Of a stretch of DNA of 8,203 nt, positions 1 through 5,732 are shown one piece after another. The stretch comes from Dehalococcoidia bacterium (GTDB taxonomy: Bacteria; Chloroflexota; Dehalococcoidia; GIF9; AB-539-J10). The translations under genes were made by a program, and so were the position numbers. The DNA lies in assembly GCA_029859145.1 (NCBI GenBank), contig JAOUDT010000047.1, positions 1 through 8,203 on the forward strand, read 5' to 3'. Each line of letters opens with the position of its first letter. Position 1 is the first letter of the stretch. The notes under the pieces are model-generated. The model searched no databases, was not told the origin of the DNA, and worked only from the letters and a program-made list of their open reading frames with translations.

Positions 1-639
1 TGCCCAGTCGCTCGCCAAAATCTCGTTTCCTTTGCCCAGGGATGAAAACCAGGTGAATGTCACAAGCATGGGTGCCAGCATCAGTGACGCATACAGCCAG
101 TCCCGCCTTGCCGTCTGTCGCACTATATGGACAAACACAAAAAGAGCTGCGGGTATATAGATGAGCGCTGCTATCCATCCCCACCCTTCGGGGAGTGAAA
201 GCAACAATATGCCGCTGACTAACACCGGCAGAAGGTAGTATCCCAGCCAAGGGAAAAGCCATATTGGCTTGCCTCGACGCCAACCATAGACTGCAATGCC
301 CACAGTTAGTGCTAATATGATTGACGGGTAGACGATATTTTGCCAGTAGTACGAGGTGAAGAGCAAAGCAACTAACAGGTGAGGCGACGCGCTGAGAAGT
401 GCCTCTTTCCAGCTACCTTGAGCGTGTGTTTCATAGATTTGCTTGGCAATTAGTTCGGGAGAGCCGAGAGATTGAACTGCGATCTTGCTTGCTTCCTCCC
501 TACTTAGCCCCTTTTCTTCCAGCTCCTGCGTCTTCTCCTGGAGATGTGTGTAAAGCTCCTGGGCCACACCGTCCCTTATAGTCTGATCAATGTGAAGGCT
601 AGCTTTGAATCTGTTTAGGTAATGGCTTATGCTACTCAC
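1..639 (-). CDS. HAAS-type (permease-prefix/DUF1700-like) multi-pass membrane protein, partial at the C-terminus
   Basis: This frame is open from a GTG at 639 to the window edge and gives 213 residues with no stop; the C-terminus lies outside the window. Residues 1-75 are a soluble helical segment (SHYLNRF, LHIDQTIRDGVAQELYTHLQE, then GLSREEASKIAVQSLGSPELIAKQI) that matches the HAAS/permease-prefix domain, with its characteristic pattern of amphipathic helices and 'A...LGsP..iA'. About five hydrophobic segments follow, at roughly 86-99, 103-120, 127-149, 153-173 and 181-200, so it is an integral membrane protein. GTG was chosen because an AGGA lies 8 bases upstream, inside the end of padR, and no better in-frame start is visible. 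HAAS proteins are commonly co-transcribed with PadR regulators, as here (10-base gap). Their biochemical role is poorly defined; none is claimed. The family call is from the sequence pattern. Confidence 0.8.
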   Translation of the reverse strand, partial: MSSISHYLNRFKASLHIDQTIRDGVAQELYTHLQEKTQELEEKGLSREEASKIAVQSLGSPELIAKQIYETHAQGSWKEALLSASPHLLVALLFTSYYWQNIVYPSIILALTVGIAVYGWRRGKPIWLFPWLGYYLLPVLVSGILLLSLPEGWGWIAALIYIPAALFVFVHIVRQTARRDWLYASLMLAPMLVTFTWFSSLGKGNEILASDWA

Positions 640-649
640 TATTCTGGTC

Positions 650-985
650 CTATGTCGTTTCGGCTTGTATAACTGCTTTGACTGCCGTAGAAAAATCCTG
701 CCATGTAGCCAATCTTTTGGCTAGGACCTGCTGTCCCTTTTCAGTTATGTAGTAGTAACGTCTCTGCTGTCCATTTGGTAGTATTTGCCACTTACCTGTG
801 ATAAGTTCATCTCGCTCCAGCCGGTGGAGAGCGGGGTAAAGAGTACCTTCCTTAAACTGAAAATACCCGTTACTCCTTTCCTGCAGTTCCTTTACTATCT
901 GGTAGCCATAGGTGGGCTGACGACTAATTAAACAAAGCAACAGAGAATCCGTATTTCCCTTCAACAATTCACGTCCGTAGTTCAT
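650..985 (-). CDS. PadR-family winged-helix transcriptional repressor
   Basis: The 111-residue product has the full PadR core: YGYQIVKELQERS (about 26-38) as the first helices, the family hallmark EGTLYPALHRLERDELI (46-62) as the recognition helix region, and a wing RRYYYITEKG (75-84). The C-terminal helix (about 85-108), used for dimerisation in the family, is short, as in the small PadR subgroup. The ATG at 985 has GAGGTGAAGGG directly upstream (GAGGTG at 996-991). It is the first gene of a two-gene unit with the HAAS membrane protein. PadR proteins usually repress their own operon, and a strong promoter with an overlapping inverted repeat lies just upstream. The ligand is unknown. The family call is secure; the identity of its targets is inferred. 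Confidence 0.95.
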   Translation of the reverse strand: MNYGRELLKGNTDSLLLCLISRQPTYGYQIVKELQERSNGYFQFKEGTLYPALHRLERDELITGKWQILPNGQQRRYYYITEKGQQVLAKRLATWQDFSTAVKAVIQAETT

Positions 986-1003
986 CCCTTCACCTCATTG
1001 GAC

Positions 1004-1029
1004 ATGCTAGCTAGGTTTCACTATAGCAT
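1004..1029. promoter_or_regulatory. Candidate PadR operator (inverted repeat over the -10 box)
   Basis: The perfect inverted repeat ATGCTA-N14-TAGCAT (1004-1009 and 1024-1029) covers the -10 box (1020-1025) and the predicted start site. It also contains the small palindrome CTAGCTAG (1007-1014). Position and symmetry fit autorepression by the downstream PadR protein. That PadR binds it is inference. Confidence 0.5.
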
Positions 1030-1048
1030 TGCCTATCTATTGTGTCAA
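1020..1048 (-). promoter_or_regulatory. Sigma-A type promoter of the PadR-HAAS operon
   Basis: On the minus strand, TTGACA (1048-1043) is followed after exactly 17 bases by TATAGT (1025-1020). This is a near-perfect housekeeping promoter, placing the transcript start near 1013, about 28 bases before the PadR start codon. Confidence 0.8.
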
Positions 1049-1089
1049 TACCAGTGACGATAGTGATCTTTTTGCGGTTGCCTCGGTGC

Positions 1090-1106
1090 ATTCCAATCAC
1101 TGGAAT
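1090..1106. repeat. Short perfect inverted repeat in the intergenic region
   Basis: ATTCCA and TGGAAT (1090-1095 and 1101-1106) flank the 5-base loop ATCAC. It lies upstream of the PadR promoter and downstream of the secreted-protein gene. TCTTTT follows on the plus strand. It could be a weak terminator or a protein site; neither can be decided from the sequence. Confidence 0.35.
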
Positions 1107-1192
1107 TCTTTTCAGGCATAAGTACAGCGATAGAGAGGATCCTTCCAGCTATCATTCGCCATGCCACTATCCGCCTTTGGCGACTCCAAGTG

Positions 1193-1232
1193 GCAGAAGG
1201 GGCTGAGCAATGTTGTCTTCAGCCCCCTCTGC
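1193..1232 (-). terminator. Candidate terminator hairpin after the secreted DUF4382 protein gene
   Basis: Arms 1193-1205 and 1220-1232 form a 13-pair GC-rich stem (GCAGAGGGGGCTG on the minus strand) with a 14-base loop. As minus-strand RNA all 13 pairs form, one of them G-U; as plus-strand RNA the same position is an A-C mismatch. That asymmetry favours function in the minus-strand transcript ending at 1275. No uridine run follows on the minus strand (TTATTTT follows on the plus strand), so termination is not certain. The rest of 1050-1274 holds only this hairpin and minor repeats, with no gene visible. Confidence 0.5.
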
Positions 1233-1274
1233 TTATTTTGAACGCCGCGGCAGTGGCTCTCATCACACTCGAGG

Positions 1275-2426
1275 TCAATCTTGAGCGATGCGGATACTTA
1301 GTCGCTCAGTAGCGGTGCTCACGGTTGTGGAATTGTCACTCACCTGTAGTGTGAAGTTGTAGTTGCCTTTCTTCGTTGGGATTCCGGAGATGACTCCACT
1401 GGCAGTGTCTATCGCAAGCCCATCCGGAAGGTTGCCTTTGGCAATGCTCCATGTATATGGTGGGGTACCACCGAGTGCCACAACCGTGAAATTGTAGGCA
1501 ATACCTTCTACCCCATCCGCTAGGTCTACGGTGCTAATGACCAAACCCTCGTTGTCGGCAATGGTGATAGTGTACCTCTGGCTGTCGCTTTTGATTGGGG
1601 TTGAGTTATCAGATACTTTTGCGGTGAAGGTGAAGTCGCCGCCAGCCGTTGGCACTCCGGAAATGATTCCGGTACCCGAATCCAGATCTAGGCCCGCTGG
1701 TAGAGTCCCTTTGTCGATGCTCCAGATGTAGGGAGCGGCTCCCCCATCGGCCGTAAGGGTAGCATTGTAAGAGACATTAAGGGCACCGTTTGGCAGGGAC
1801 GGTGTCGAAATCTTTACGTGCTTCGTACCTGGCTCGATCATCTGGGGAGTGGTCGTACTCAACTTGACCACCGGTTTGAACATGATTTGACCAGAACCAG
1901 CTACATTGACTGATTTCTCAGCATCGAAATCAAAGAGGAGCGCTGTTGTCTGGTTTTCGACAATGTCAAAAGGACGGACGAACTTCAGCTTGCCGCTCGG
2001 GAGAATGACATCAGTAAGATTACCGTCACCCAGTTTGACCTGCACATTGCTTATCGTCATCCTGATTTGAGTATACTTGCCAGGTTCAAGTTCGGTAACC
2101 GCCAGCACCTCTTCAATTCCCTGAATTTGAAGAAGATCGAATGTTTCGTTTCCGGCGAGAATACCCAACGGCAGCCAACCTGCTTCTTCGTTCGTGGAGT
2201 TAGTATCTGACTGCTCTTCTTCCTGTTCAGCTGCAGCCTTATGTACTTCGACACTTTCTACCGTGACCATTATGCTGGTGACTTCTTCTTCGGGCGGGGC
2301 GTCGGTAACCATTATCTGTAGAATTCCTTTGGCTTGCGCAGTTTCAGGTGCGGGATAGCCGCCCACCAGCATTATGACCATGGCTAGAGCTGCCACTATT
2401 GTCACAATTAGAACGCCGTTTTTCAT
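1275..2426 (-). CDS. Secreted DUF4382 protein with two C-terminal putative-Ig (He_PIG) domains
   Basis: The product is 383 residues from the ATG at 2426. That start is preferred over the ATG at 2453 because AAGGAGGA sits 7 bases upstream of it and it puts the signal sequence at the N-terminus. Residues 4-23 form a hydrophobic core, with likely cleavage after AQA (30-32). Residues 34-190 are a DUF4382 domain (ILQIMVTDAPPE, then LEPGKYTQIRMTI, VILPSGKLKFVRPFDI and IMFKPVVKL). An acidic, polar insert at 64-83 is probably a surface loop. Two He_PIG-type Ig-like repeats follow, at about 202-290 and 296-381, each with 'PY.WSI.KG.LP.GL..D...G.ISG.PT' and 'F....SDNST'. No sortase signal, lipobox or C-terminal membrane anchor is seen, so it is secreted or held by other contacts. 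Its promoter motif is shared with the sigma operon, and its DUF4382 domain resembles that of the anti-sigma candidate. Ligand unknown. Confidence 0.9.
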   Translation of the reverse strand: MKNGVLIVTIVAALAMVIMLVGGYPAPETAQAKGILQIMVTDAPPEEEVTSIMVTVESVEVHKAAAEQEEEQSDTNSTNEEAGWLPLGILAGNETFDLLQIQGIEEVLAVTELEPGKYTQIRMTISNVQVKLGDGNLTDVILPSGKLKFVRPFDIVENQTTALLFDFDAEKSVNVAGSGQIMFKPVVKLSTTTPQMIEPGTKHVKISTPSLPNGALNVSYNATLTADGGAAPYIWSIDKGTLPAGLDLDSGTGIISGVPTAGGDFTFTAKVSDNSTPIKSDSQRYTITIADNEGLVISTVDLADGVEGIAYNFTVVALGGTPPYTWSIAKGNLPDGLAIDTASGVISGIPTKKGNYNFTLQVSDNSTTVSTATERLSIRIAQD

Positions 2427-2433
2427 TATTTGT

Positions 2434-2441
2434 TCCTCCTT
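2434..2441 (-). promoter_or_regulatory. Ribosome binding site that fixes the start at 2426
   Basis: AAGGAGGA on the minus strand lies 7 bases before the ATG at 2426. The longer reading from 2453 would place this strong site inside the coding region and add nine polar residues ahead of the signal peptide, so the shorter start is chosen. Confidence 0.85.
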
Positions 2442-2471
2442 TCCGTGCGTCATTCCTGCTTCTAAATATTA

Positions 2472-2498
2472 ATAACGACAAAACAAGAAAAATGTCAG
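2472..2498 (-). promoter_or_regulatory. ECF-type promoter of the secreted DUF4382 gene (copy 2 of the shared motif)
   Basis: The minus strand reads CTGACATT-N12-TCGTTAT. Taken as an ECF promoter this is CTGAC-N16-CGTTAT, the AC-N16-CGT geometry of known ECF promoters. The transcript would start near 2465, giving a leader of about 40 bases. The identical 15 fixed bases at identical spacing occur upstream of the sigma operon at 4018-4044. A housekeeping reading (CTGACA-N17-TTATTA) is also possible, but it would not explain the shared TCG before the -10 box. Confidence 0.7.
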
Positions 2499-2531
2499 GT
2501 GCAATTGACTGCGAGTGCGAAGGGCAGGCTC

Positions 2532-2566
2532 GGGATAGTCGGAAATTATTGACTTGCGTCTATCCC
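2532..2566 (-). terminator. Stem-loop after the anti-sigma gene
   Basis: GGGATAG and CTATCCC (2560-2566 and 2532-2538) are perfect 7-base arms with a 21-base loop. They lie 19 bases past the anti-sigma stop and ahead of the next promoter. There is no uridine run after the stem, so it may be a weak terminator or an mRNA-stabilising hairpin that separates the two transcription units. Confidence 0.4.
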
Positions 2567-2584
2567 TTTGCCTTCGTCTGGCTC

Positions 2585-3406
2585 TTACTCGAGCAGACTC
2601 TGGTCCTGGCGGGCCCCGCTGTCACCGATCTGGGGCTTGAGGATGTATTTTCCATTACTACCGGTCGCCACCACGGTAATATCGAAGGTAAATCTGGTAA
2701 CCGTATCATCTGTAACCTCGAACGACATCGATAGGTGCAATTTGCTGCTTGGCAGTTTCACATCTACAATTTGCCCTGTTGACTCTAGCTTGCCCTTGAC
2801 TTCGCTCACATAGATGTATACCTGTGAATACTGTCCTGCCGGGGCATTACCGCGCCAGATTTCCTGGGACTGTTCTCCCTGAAGCTCAGTAAGATCCACA
2901 GTTTTTGTTTCCGGCGTAAACTCGAACCGTTTCAGTGAACCCGCAGCCTGCAGTCCCACTCCGGAAATTGTGACGTTAAGGCTCTCAAAGTCACCGATAT
3001 CGTTGCGCTCATCACTGATGAGGAAAGCGAAATTACCGTCAGGGCTGGGTACCAACATCGGCGGGTTGAATATGGGCTGTATCACCAGAATACTTACGAT
3101 AGCCACCACTAATACTGCAATCGTCGCCCAGGCCGCAGCCCGGGGAATTGCCCTGAAGAACGATAAGACTGGTGGCACTCGCCCTTGTTTGCCCATAGCT
3201 GCGTAGAACTTCTGTCTGGCTGCTCTCTTGGTATCAGCGGATGGCGTAAAAGCGTAGGTCTTCTGGACATCATTCATAGACTGGAGCAGAGGTCCTAGCC
3301 TTTCTGAATATGCTGGGTAATCGGACAGACAGTCTGCCACATTGTCCCCGCGGTTAATGCGGTCTATACATTCATCCAGTATTCGGTCAAAATCTTCAGT
3401 CATCAT
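2585..3406 (-). CDS. Membrane-anchored anti-sigma factor candidate with an extracytoplasmic DUF4382 domain
   Basis: The product is 273 residues. Residues 1-85 are cytoplasmic and helical (FDRILDECIDRINRGDNVADCLSDYP), a pattern seen at the N-terminus of Chloroflexota proteins encoded beside ECF sigma factors; it lacks the HxxxCxxC zinc motif of classical ZAS anti-sigmas. One transmembrane helix spans about 92-110. Residues 122-260 are a DUF4382-like outer domain (FAFLISDE, APAGQYSQVYIYVSEV, VKLPSSKLHLSMSFEV, YILKPQIG). The gene overlaps the sigma stop codon in an ATGA arrangement, typical of translationally coupled sigma/anti-sigma pairs. A second in-frame ATG (3403) follows the first directly, so the start could be one codon later. 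The anti-sigma role is inferred from neighbour and topology. It could instead be a positive regulator or co-sensor. Confidence 0.75.
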   Translation of the reverse strand: MMTEDFDRILDECIDRINRGDNVADCLSDYPAYSERLGPLLQSMNDVQKTYAFTPSADTKRAARQKFYAAMGKQGRVPPVLSFFRAIPRAAAWATIAVLVVAIVSILVIQPIFNPPMLVPSPDGNFAFLISDERNDIGDFESLNVTISGVGLQAAGSLKRFEFTPETKTVDLTELQGEQSQEIWRGNAPAGQYSQVYIYVSEVKGKLESTGQIVDVKLPSSKLHLSMSFEVTDDTVTRFTFDITVVATGSNGKYILKPQIGDSGARQDQSLLE

Positions 3407-3939
3407 TTCTCCACCCCCATGATCCCGCGTAGCTTCTCTATAGCGGCTCTCTGCATTTCGCGCACGGCACCATCACTCTTGCCCAAAATGTCAGCCGCTT
3501 CTTTGGAAGTGAGTCCCCCCAAGAAACGAAGGTTTATAACCTCTCTCTGTTCTGTGGTGAGCTGTTTCATAGCCTCGGTAACCTGCTCAAACTCAATGTT
3601 TTTCTGGGCCGTATCTACGGGATTGTCATTTCCCACTAGCTCCACTGAGTCAGCTGGCATTGTCCTGCGTTTGTCCATCTTTCTGACATAGTCTACAGTG
3701 AGGTTATGGGCGATACGGAACAGCCACCCCTGCATGGGAACGCCCCGCTCTCGGTACGACTCTAGAGACTTCAGTGCTTTCAAAAAAACCTCTCCTGCAA
3801 TATCCTCAGCTTCTTCTTTGTTGCCGATATGGACGTAGACATAACGTGCAACCTTGTCGTAATACTCCTCGTACAAATCCGCAAGACGGCTTTTATATTC
3901 ATTTGTCGTAGGTATATCTTTTCGATTACCTATATTCAT
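3403..3939 (-). CDS. ECF-type RNA polymerase sigma-70 factor
   Basis: The 178-residue product has the two-domain ECF layout. Region 2 spans about 22-88 (LYEEYYDKVARYVYVHIGN, then EAEDIAGEVFLKAL for core binding and -10 contacts, and GWLFRIAHNLTVDYVRK). Region 4 spans about 120-172 (LTTEQREVINLRFLGGLTSKEAADILGKSDGAVREMQRAAIEKLR), a helix-turn-helix that reads the -35 element. Domains 1.1 and 3 are absent, as expected. The linker is about 30 residues. The ATG at 3939 has only a weak upstream GGGG, but no other start lies before region 2. It directs core polymerase to a small regulon, probably including its own promoter (4018-4044) and the secreted DUF4382 gene (2472-2498). The partner membrane protein overlaps it by 4 bases. 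Confidence 0.95.
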   Translation of the reverse strand: MNIGNRKDIPTTNEYKSRLADLYEEYYDKVARYVYVHIGNKEEAEDIAGEVFLKALKSLESYRERGVPMQGWLFRIAHNLTVDYVRKMDKRRTMPADSVELVGNDNPVDTAQKNIEFEQVTEAMKQLTTEQREVINLRFLGGLTSKEAADILGKSDGAVREMQRAAIEKLRGIMGVEK

Positions 3940-4017
3940 GCACTTGCCCCGGTTCCATTATATTCTATCAGGACTCCCGGTGACCGTGACACGAATTATT
4001 TATTCTGCCTACTTCAT

Positions 4018-4044
4018 ATAACGAAACTATGCATATAATGTCAG
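4018..4044 (-). promoter_or_regulatory. ECF-type autoregulatory promoter of the sigma operon (copy 1 of the shared motif)
   Basis: The minus strand reads CTGACATT-N12-TCGTTAT, the same 15 fixed bases and spacing as at 2472-2498. As an ECF promoter it is CTGAC-N16-CGTTAT, with a start near 4011 and a leader of about 70 bases before the sigma ATG. It also fits a housekeeping promoter (CTGACA-N17-TTATAT), so the operon may be transcribed by both forms of polymerase. Confidence 0.7.
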
Positions 4045-4129
4045 CTTATCGTGAGCACCAGTCTTTTGCTTCGTAGTTCAAAAATATTGCCTTCAATGAG
4101 TAACTATTCTGGCTAGGACACTGGTGTTT

Positions 4130-4138
4130 TGGTAAAAT
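4130..4138 (+). promoter_or_regulatory. Possible extended -10 promoter for the plus-strand operon
   Basis: TGGTAAAAT matches an extended -10 element (TGnTAtaaT-like). No convincing -35 lies 16-18 bases upstream. A start near 4145 would give a leader of about 95 bases containing the hairpin at 4153-4177. It is the best candidate in the 3940-4239 divergent region, which otherwise contains only the sigma promoter and no gene. Confidence 0.3.
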
Positions 4139-4152
4139 AGGCTCGTTGAGGG

Positions 4153-4177
4153 ACGGTTTACCAATTAGTAAAGCCGT
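4153..4177 (+). repeat. Leader hairpin upstream of the plus-strand operon
   Basis: ACGG-TTTAC (4153-4161) pairs with GTAAA-G-CCGT (4168-4177), giving nine pairs with one bulged G and a 6-base loop. TCTATTT follows. It may be a leader structure or weak attenuator; it matches no riboswitch class that I recognise. Confidence 0.35.
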
Positions 4178-4239
4178 TCTATTTCACAGACGGAGAGACC
4201 TTTTAGGGATATCGGGCTCATAATTAGGGTTCAGCAAAT

Positions 4240-4551
4240 ATGGGCGCTTTTGAAGATTTTGTTGAGGTAGTAAAGCAGACCGAGACCATGCAGGCTCTCT
4301 TTCAAAGCTTGGAGAAGGAGCCGGCGAAACTCTTGGCCGCTGTTTGCCGTGAATACGAAGTGACTAAGAAAGCAGTGCCTGATCATCACCTCAATCTGAG
4401 CGGGTACTTTGGTGAGGCAATTTTACGGGCATTGGTATCGGCAAATCTAATCACCCGGGAACGAGAAGACAGGTTTGCTCTCTACGGCTACAAGCCGACT
4501 GAAGCGGGGCTTAAGTATTACGGGGCCATGCAAAAAGAAAAGAATATCTAG
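4240..4551 (+). CDS. Small uncharacterised protein with a winged-helix-like C-terminus
   Basis: The product is 103 residues and I do not recognise a named family. Residues 1-40 are predicted helical and charged. Residues 57-97 (FGEAILRALVSANLITRE, then RFALYGYKPTEAGLKYYGAM) resemble the recognition helix, beta-wing and last helix of small winged-helix proteins such as the MarR/ArsR types, where 'L..aGLI....e.r...Y.lT..G' is usual. The single cysteine (C36) and the HH pair at 49-50 are not obviously metal sites. The ATG at 4240 has a modest AGGG about 10 bases upstream. Its stop (TAG) shares one base with the GTG start of the TatD gene, implying translational coupling. It could regulate the operon or simply be a co-expressed protein; DNA binding is not shown. 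Confidence 0.8.
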   Translation: MGAFEDFVEVVKQTETMQALFQSLEKEPAKLLAAVCREYEVTKKAVPDHHLNLSGYFGEAILRALVSANLITREREDRFALYGYKPTEAGLKYYGAMQKEKNI

Positions 4552-5327
4552 TGCATAAACTCATAGATACTCATGCCCATCTTGACGAGCTGCAAAATCT
4601 TGACTCGATGCTGGAGGCGGCCAAAAAAGCCGGCATTATTGCCATAGTGGCCGTGGGGTCAAATCACCAATCCAACATAAGAACGCTGGAAATATCGCAA
4701 AAACACGGTCATTTCGTCTATCCTGCTTTGGGTTTGCACCCCTGGGAGCTGGCCAATCTGGAAACCCCCGAGATAGATGAGAATCTTCGGTTCATTGAGC
4801 AGAATATCGCTTCAGCAGTCGCTGTTGGCGAGATAGGTTTGGACTACGACAAGAGGGTGTTGAGGGTGGCGTCCAAAGAATTACAGCAAGAAGTCCTTGG
4901 TCGGCTTTTGCACATCGCCAGCAAATATGCTAAGCCGGCGATAATTCACAGTAGGTATGCATGGAAGGATGCGTTGAGCCTGGCGCAAAATTCTGTCATA
5001 GATAGGGCCGTTTTTCACTGGTTTACTGGCTTTTCCAGTGTTCTTAGGGATATAATTGACGGTGGTTATTTTGTTTCGGCTACGCCCGCTAGTGAGTATC
5101 ACGAAGAGCATAGGAGGGCAGTCAAGGAAGCGCCTCTGGAAAGACTGCTCCTGGAAACAGATTGCCCGGTGACCTACGGAAGAGAAGCGCGGTATGAGTC
5201 GCGACCGACCGACGTTCTGCGAGGGTTGAAAGCCGTGTCCCAGCTCAAGGGCGTTGACGAATCTACGATTGCCGAACAGACAACGAGGAATGCCATTGAA
5301 TTCTTTTCTTTTGACATAGTATTTTGA
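4551..5327 (+). CDS. tatD: TatD-family metal-dependent hydrolase (DNase-like)
   Basis: The 258-residue product is a full-length TatD-type amidohydrolase TIM barrel. The two-metal ligands are all visible: H8 and H10 (DTHAHLD), E94 (GEIGLDY), H133 (IIHSR), H156 (FHWF) and D204 (LLETDCP). The family GLHPW motif is at 61-65, and the C-terminal 'TTRNAIEFF' matches the usual 'T..N....F'. The usual 'R..PAN' segment before the last helices reads ESRPTDV. TatD proteins are metal-dependent nucleases, with 3'-5' exonuclease activity reported for some; cellular roles proposed include DNA repair and RNA turnover. The protein is cytosolic, with no signal peptide. Translation begins at GTG, overlapping the previous stop by one base. 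The thioredoxin gene follows 17 bases later. The family is certain; the substrate is not. Confidence 0.95.
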   Translation: MHKLIDTHAHLDELQNLDSMLEAAKKAGIIAIVAVGSNHQSNIRTLEISQKHGHFVYPALGLHPWELANLETPEIDENLRFIEQNIASAVAVGEIGLDYDKRVLRVASKELQQEVLGRLLHIASKYAKPAIIHSRYAWKDALSLAQNSVIDRAVFHWFTGFSSVLRDIIDGGYFVSATPASEYHEEHRRAVKEAPLERLLLETDCPVTYGREARYESRPTDVLRGLKAVSQLKGVDESTIAEQTTRNAIEFFSFDIVF

Positions 5328-5330
5328 TTT

Positions 5331-5337
5331 AGGAGGT
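5331..5337 (+). promoter_or_regulatory. Strong ribosome binding site for thioredoxin
   Basis: AGGAGGT lies 7 bases before the ATG at 5345 and is a near-perfect anti-16S match. It is the strongest site in this operon, suggesting thioredoxin is translated well above the two genes ahead of it. Confidence 0.85.
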
Positions 5338-5344
5338 CAAACGC

Positions 5345-5671
5345 ATGATACAACCAATTGCAGCTGAGGACAACTTCCAGAAAACCGTTTTGCAGGCGAA
5401 GTCGCCGGTTATGGTAGACTTTTGGGCACAGTGGTGCGGTCCTTGCCTGGCTACCGCTCCTGTTTTGGAGGAGTTGGCCAAGGAATATGCCGGTAAGATA
5501 GACTTTGCCAAGGTGGACGTGGATGCGAATGGTCCTTTGGCTGCCAAGTATGGAATAGCTTCCATTCCCACTATGATTGTATTTAAGGGCGGCCAGCCTG
5601 TTCAGCAGGTTATCGGCTACAAGCCCAAAAAAGAACTCAAGAAGGTATTGGACGGCGTTCTCGAGCAGTAG
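5345..5671 (+). CDS. trxA: Thioredoxin
   Basis: The product is 108 residues, the normal length of a single-domain cytosolic thioredoxin. The active site is W30-C31-G32-P33-C34 in the context VDFWAQWCGPC. The buried aspartate is D25, the cis-proline is P75 in SIPT, and the GYKPKKELKK segment near the end matches the last strand and helix. It reduces protein disulfides with electrons from thioredoxin reductase; no reductase gene lies in the window. There is no signal peptide or membrane anchor, so it acts in the cytosol. It is the last gene of the plus-strand group, 17 bases after the TatD gene, and faces the CvpA gene across 61 bases. Confidence 0.97.
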   Translation: MIQPIAAEDNFQKTVLQAKSPVMVDFWAQWCGPCLATAPVLEELAKEYAGKIDFAKVDVDANGPLAAKYGIASIPTMIVFKGGQPVQQVIGYKPKKELKKVLDGVLEQ

Positions 5672-5674
5672 ATT

Positions 5675-5706
5675 ATCCGCTATCCTGTGGCGAAGAAGTT
5701 GCGGAT
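5675..5706 (+). terminator. Weak stem-loop between converging thioredoxin and CvpA genes
   Basis: ATCCGC (5675-5680) and GCGGAT (5701-5706) form a 6-base stem with a 20-base loop right after the thioredoxin stop. No T run follows on either strand. It is the only hairpin in the 61-base convergent gap, so it may serve both genes, but it is weak. Confidence 0.3.
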
Positions 5707-5732
5707 GGAATCGAGTTTGCCGGGCAGAAGTA

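Noticed and set aside
2427..2453. Longer start (ATG at 2453) for the secreted DUF4382 protein
   Set aside because: A strong ribosome site sits inside that extension, and the shorter start gives a proper signal peptide.
2399..2813. Plus-strand open frames opposite the anti-sigma gene and the adjacent intergenic region
   Set aside because: Products have no recognisable domain and lie antisense to a well-supported gene or across its control region.
3950..3955. GGAACC on the minus strand as a classical ECF -35 box for the sigma gene
   Set aside because: Sixteen to seventeen bases downstream there is no CGT-type -10 (the sequence reads TATAGG), and the -10 would fall inside the coding region. 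The CTGAC-N16-CGTTAT site fits better.
3940..4239. A tRNA or known riboswitch in the divergent gap
   Set aside because: No cloverleaf, T-loop (GGTTCGA-type) motif or recognised riboswitch core could be found; only promoters and one hairpin.
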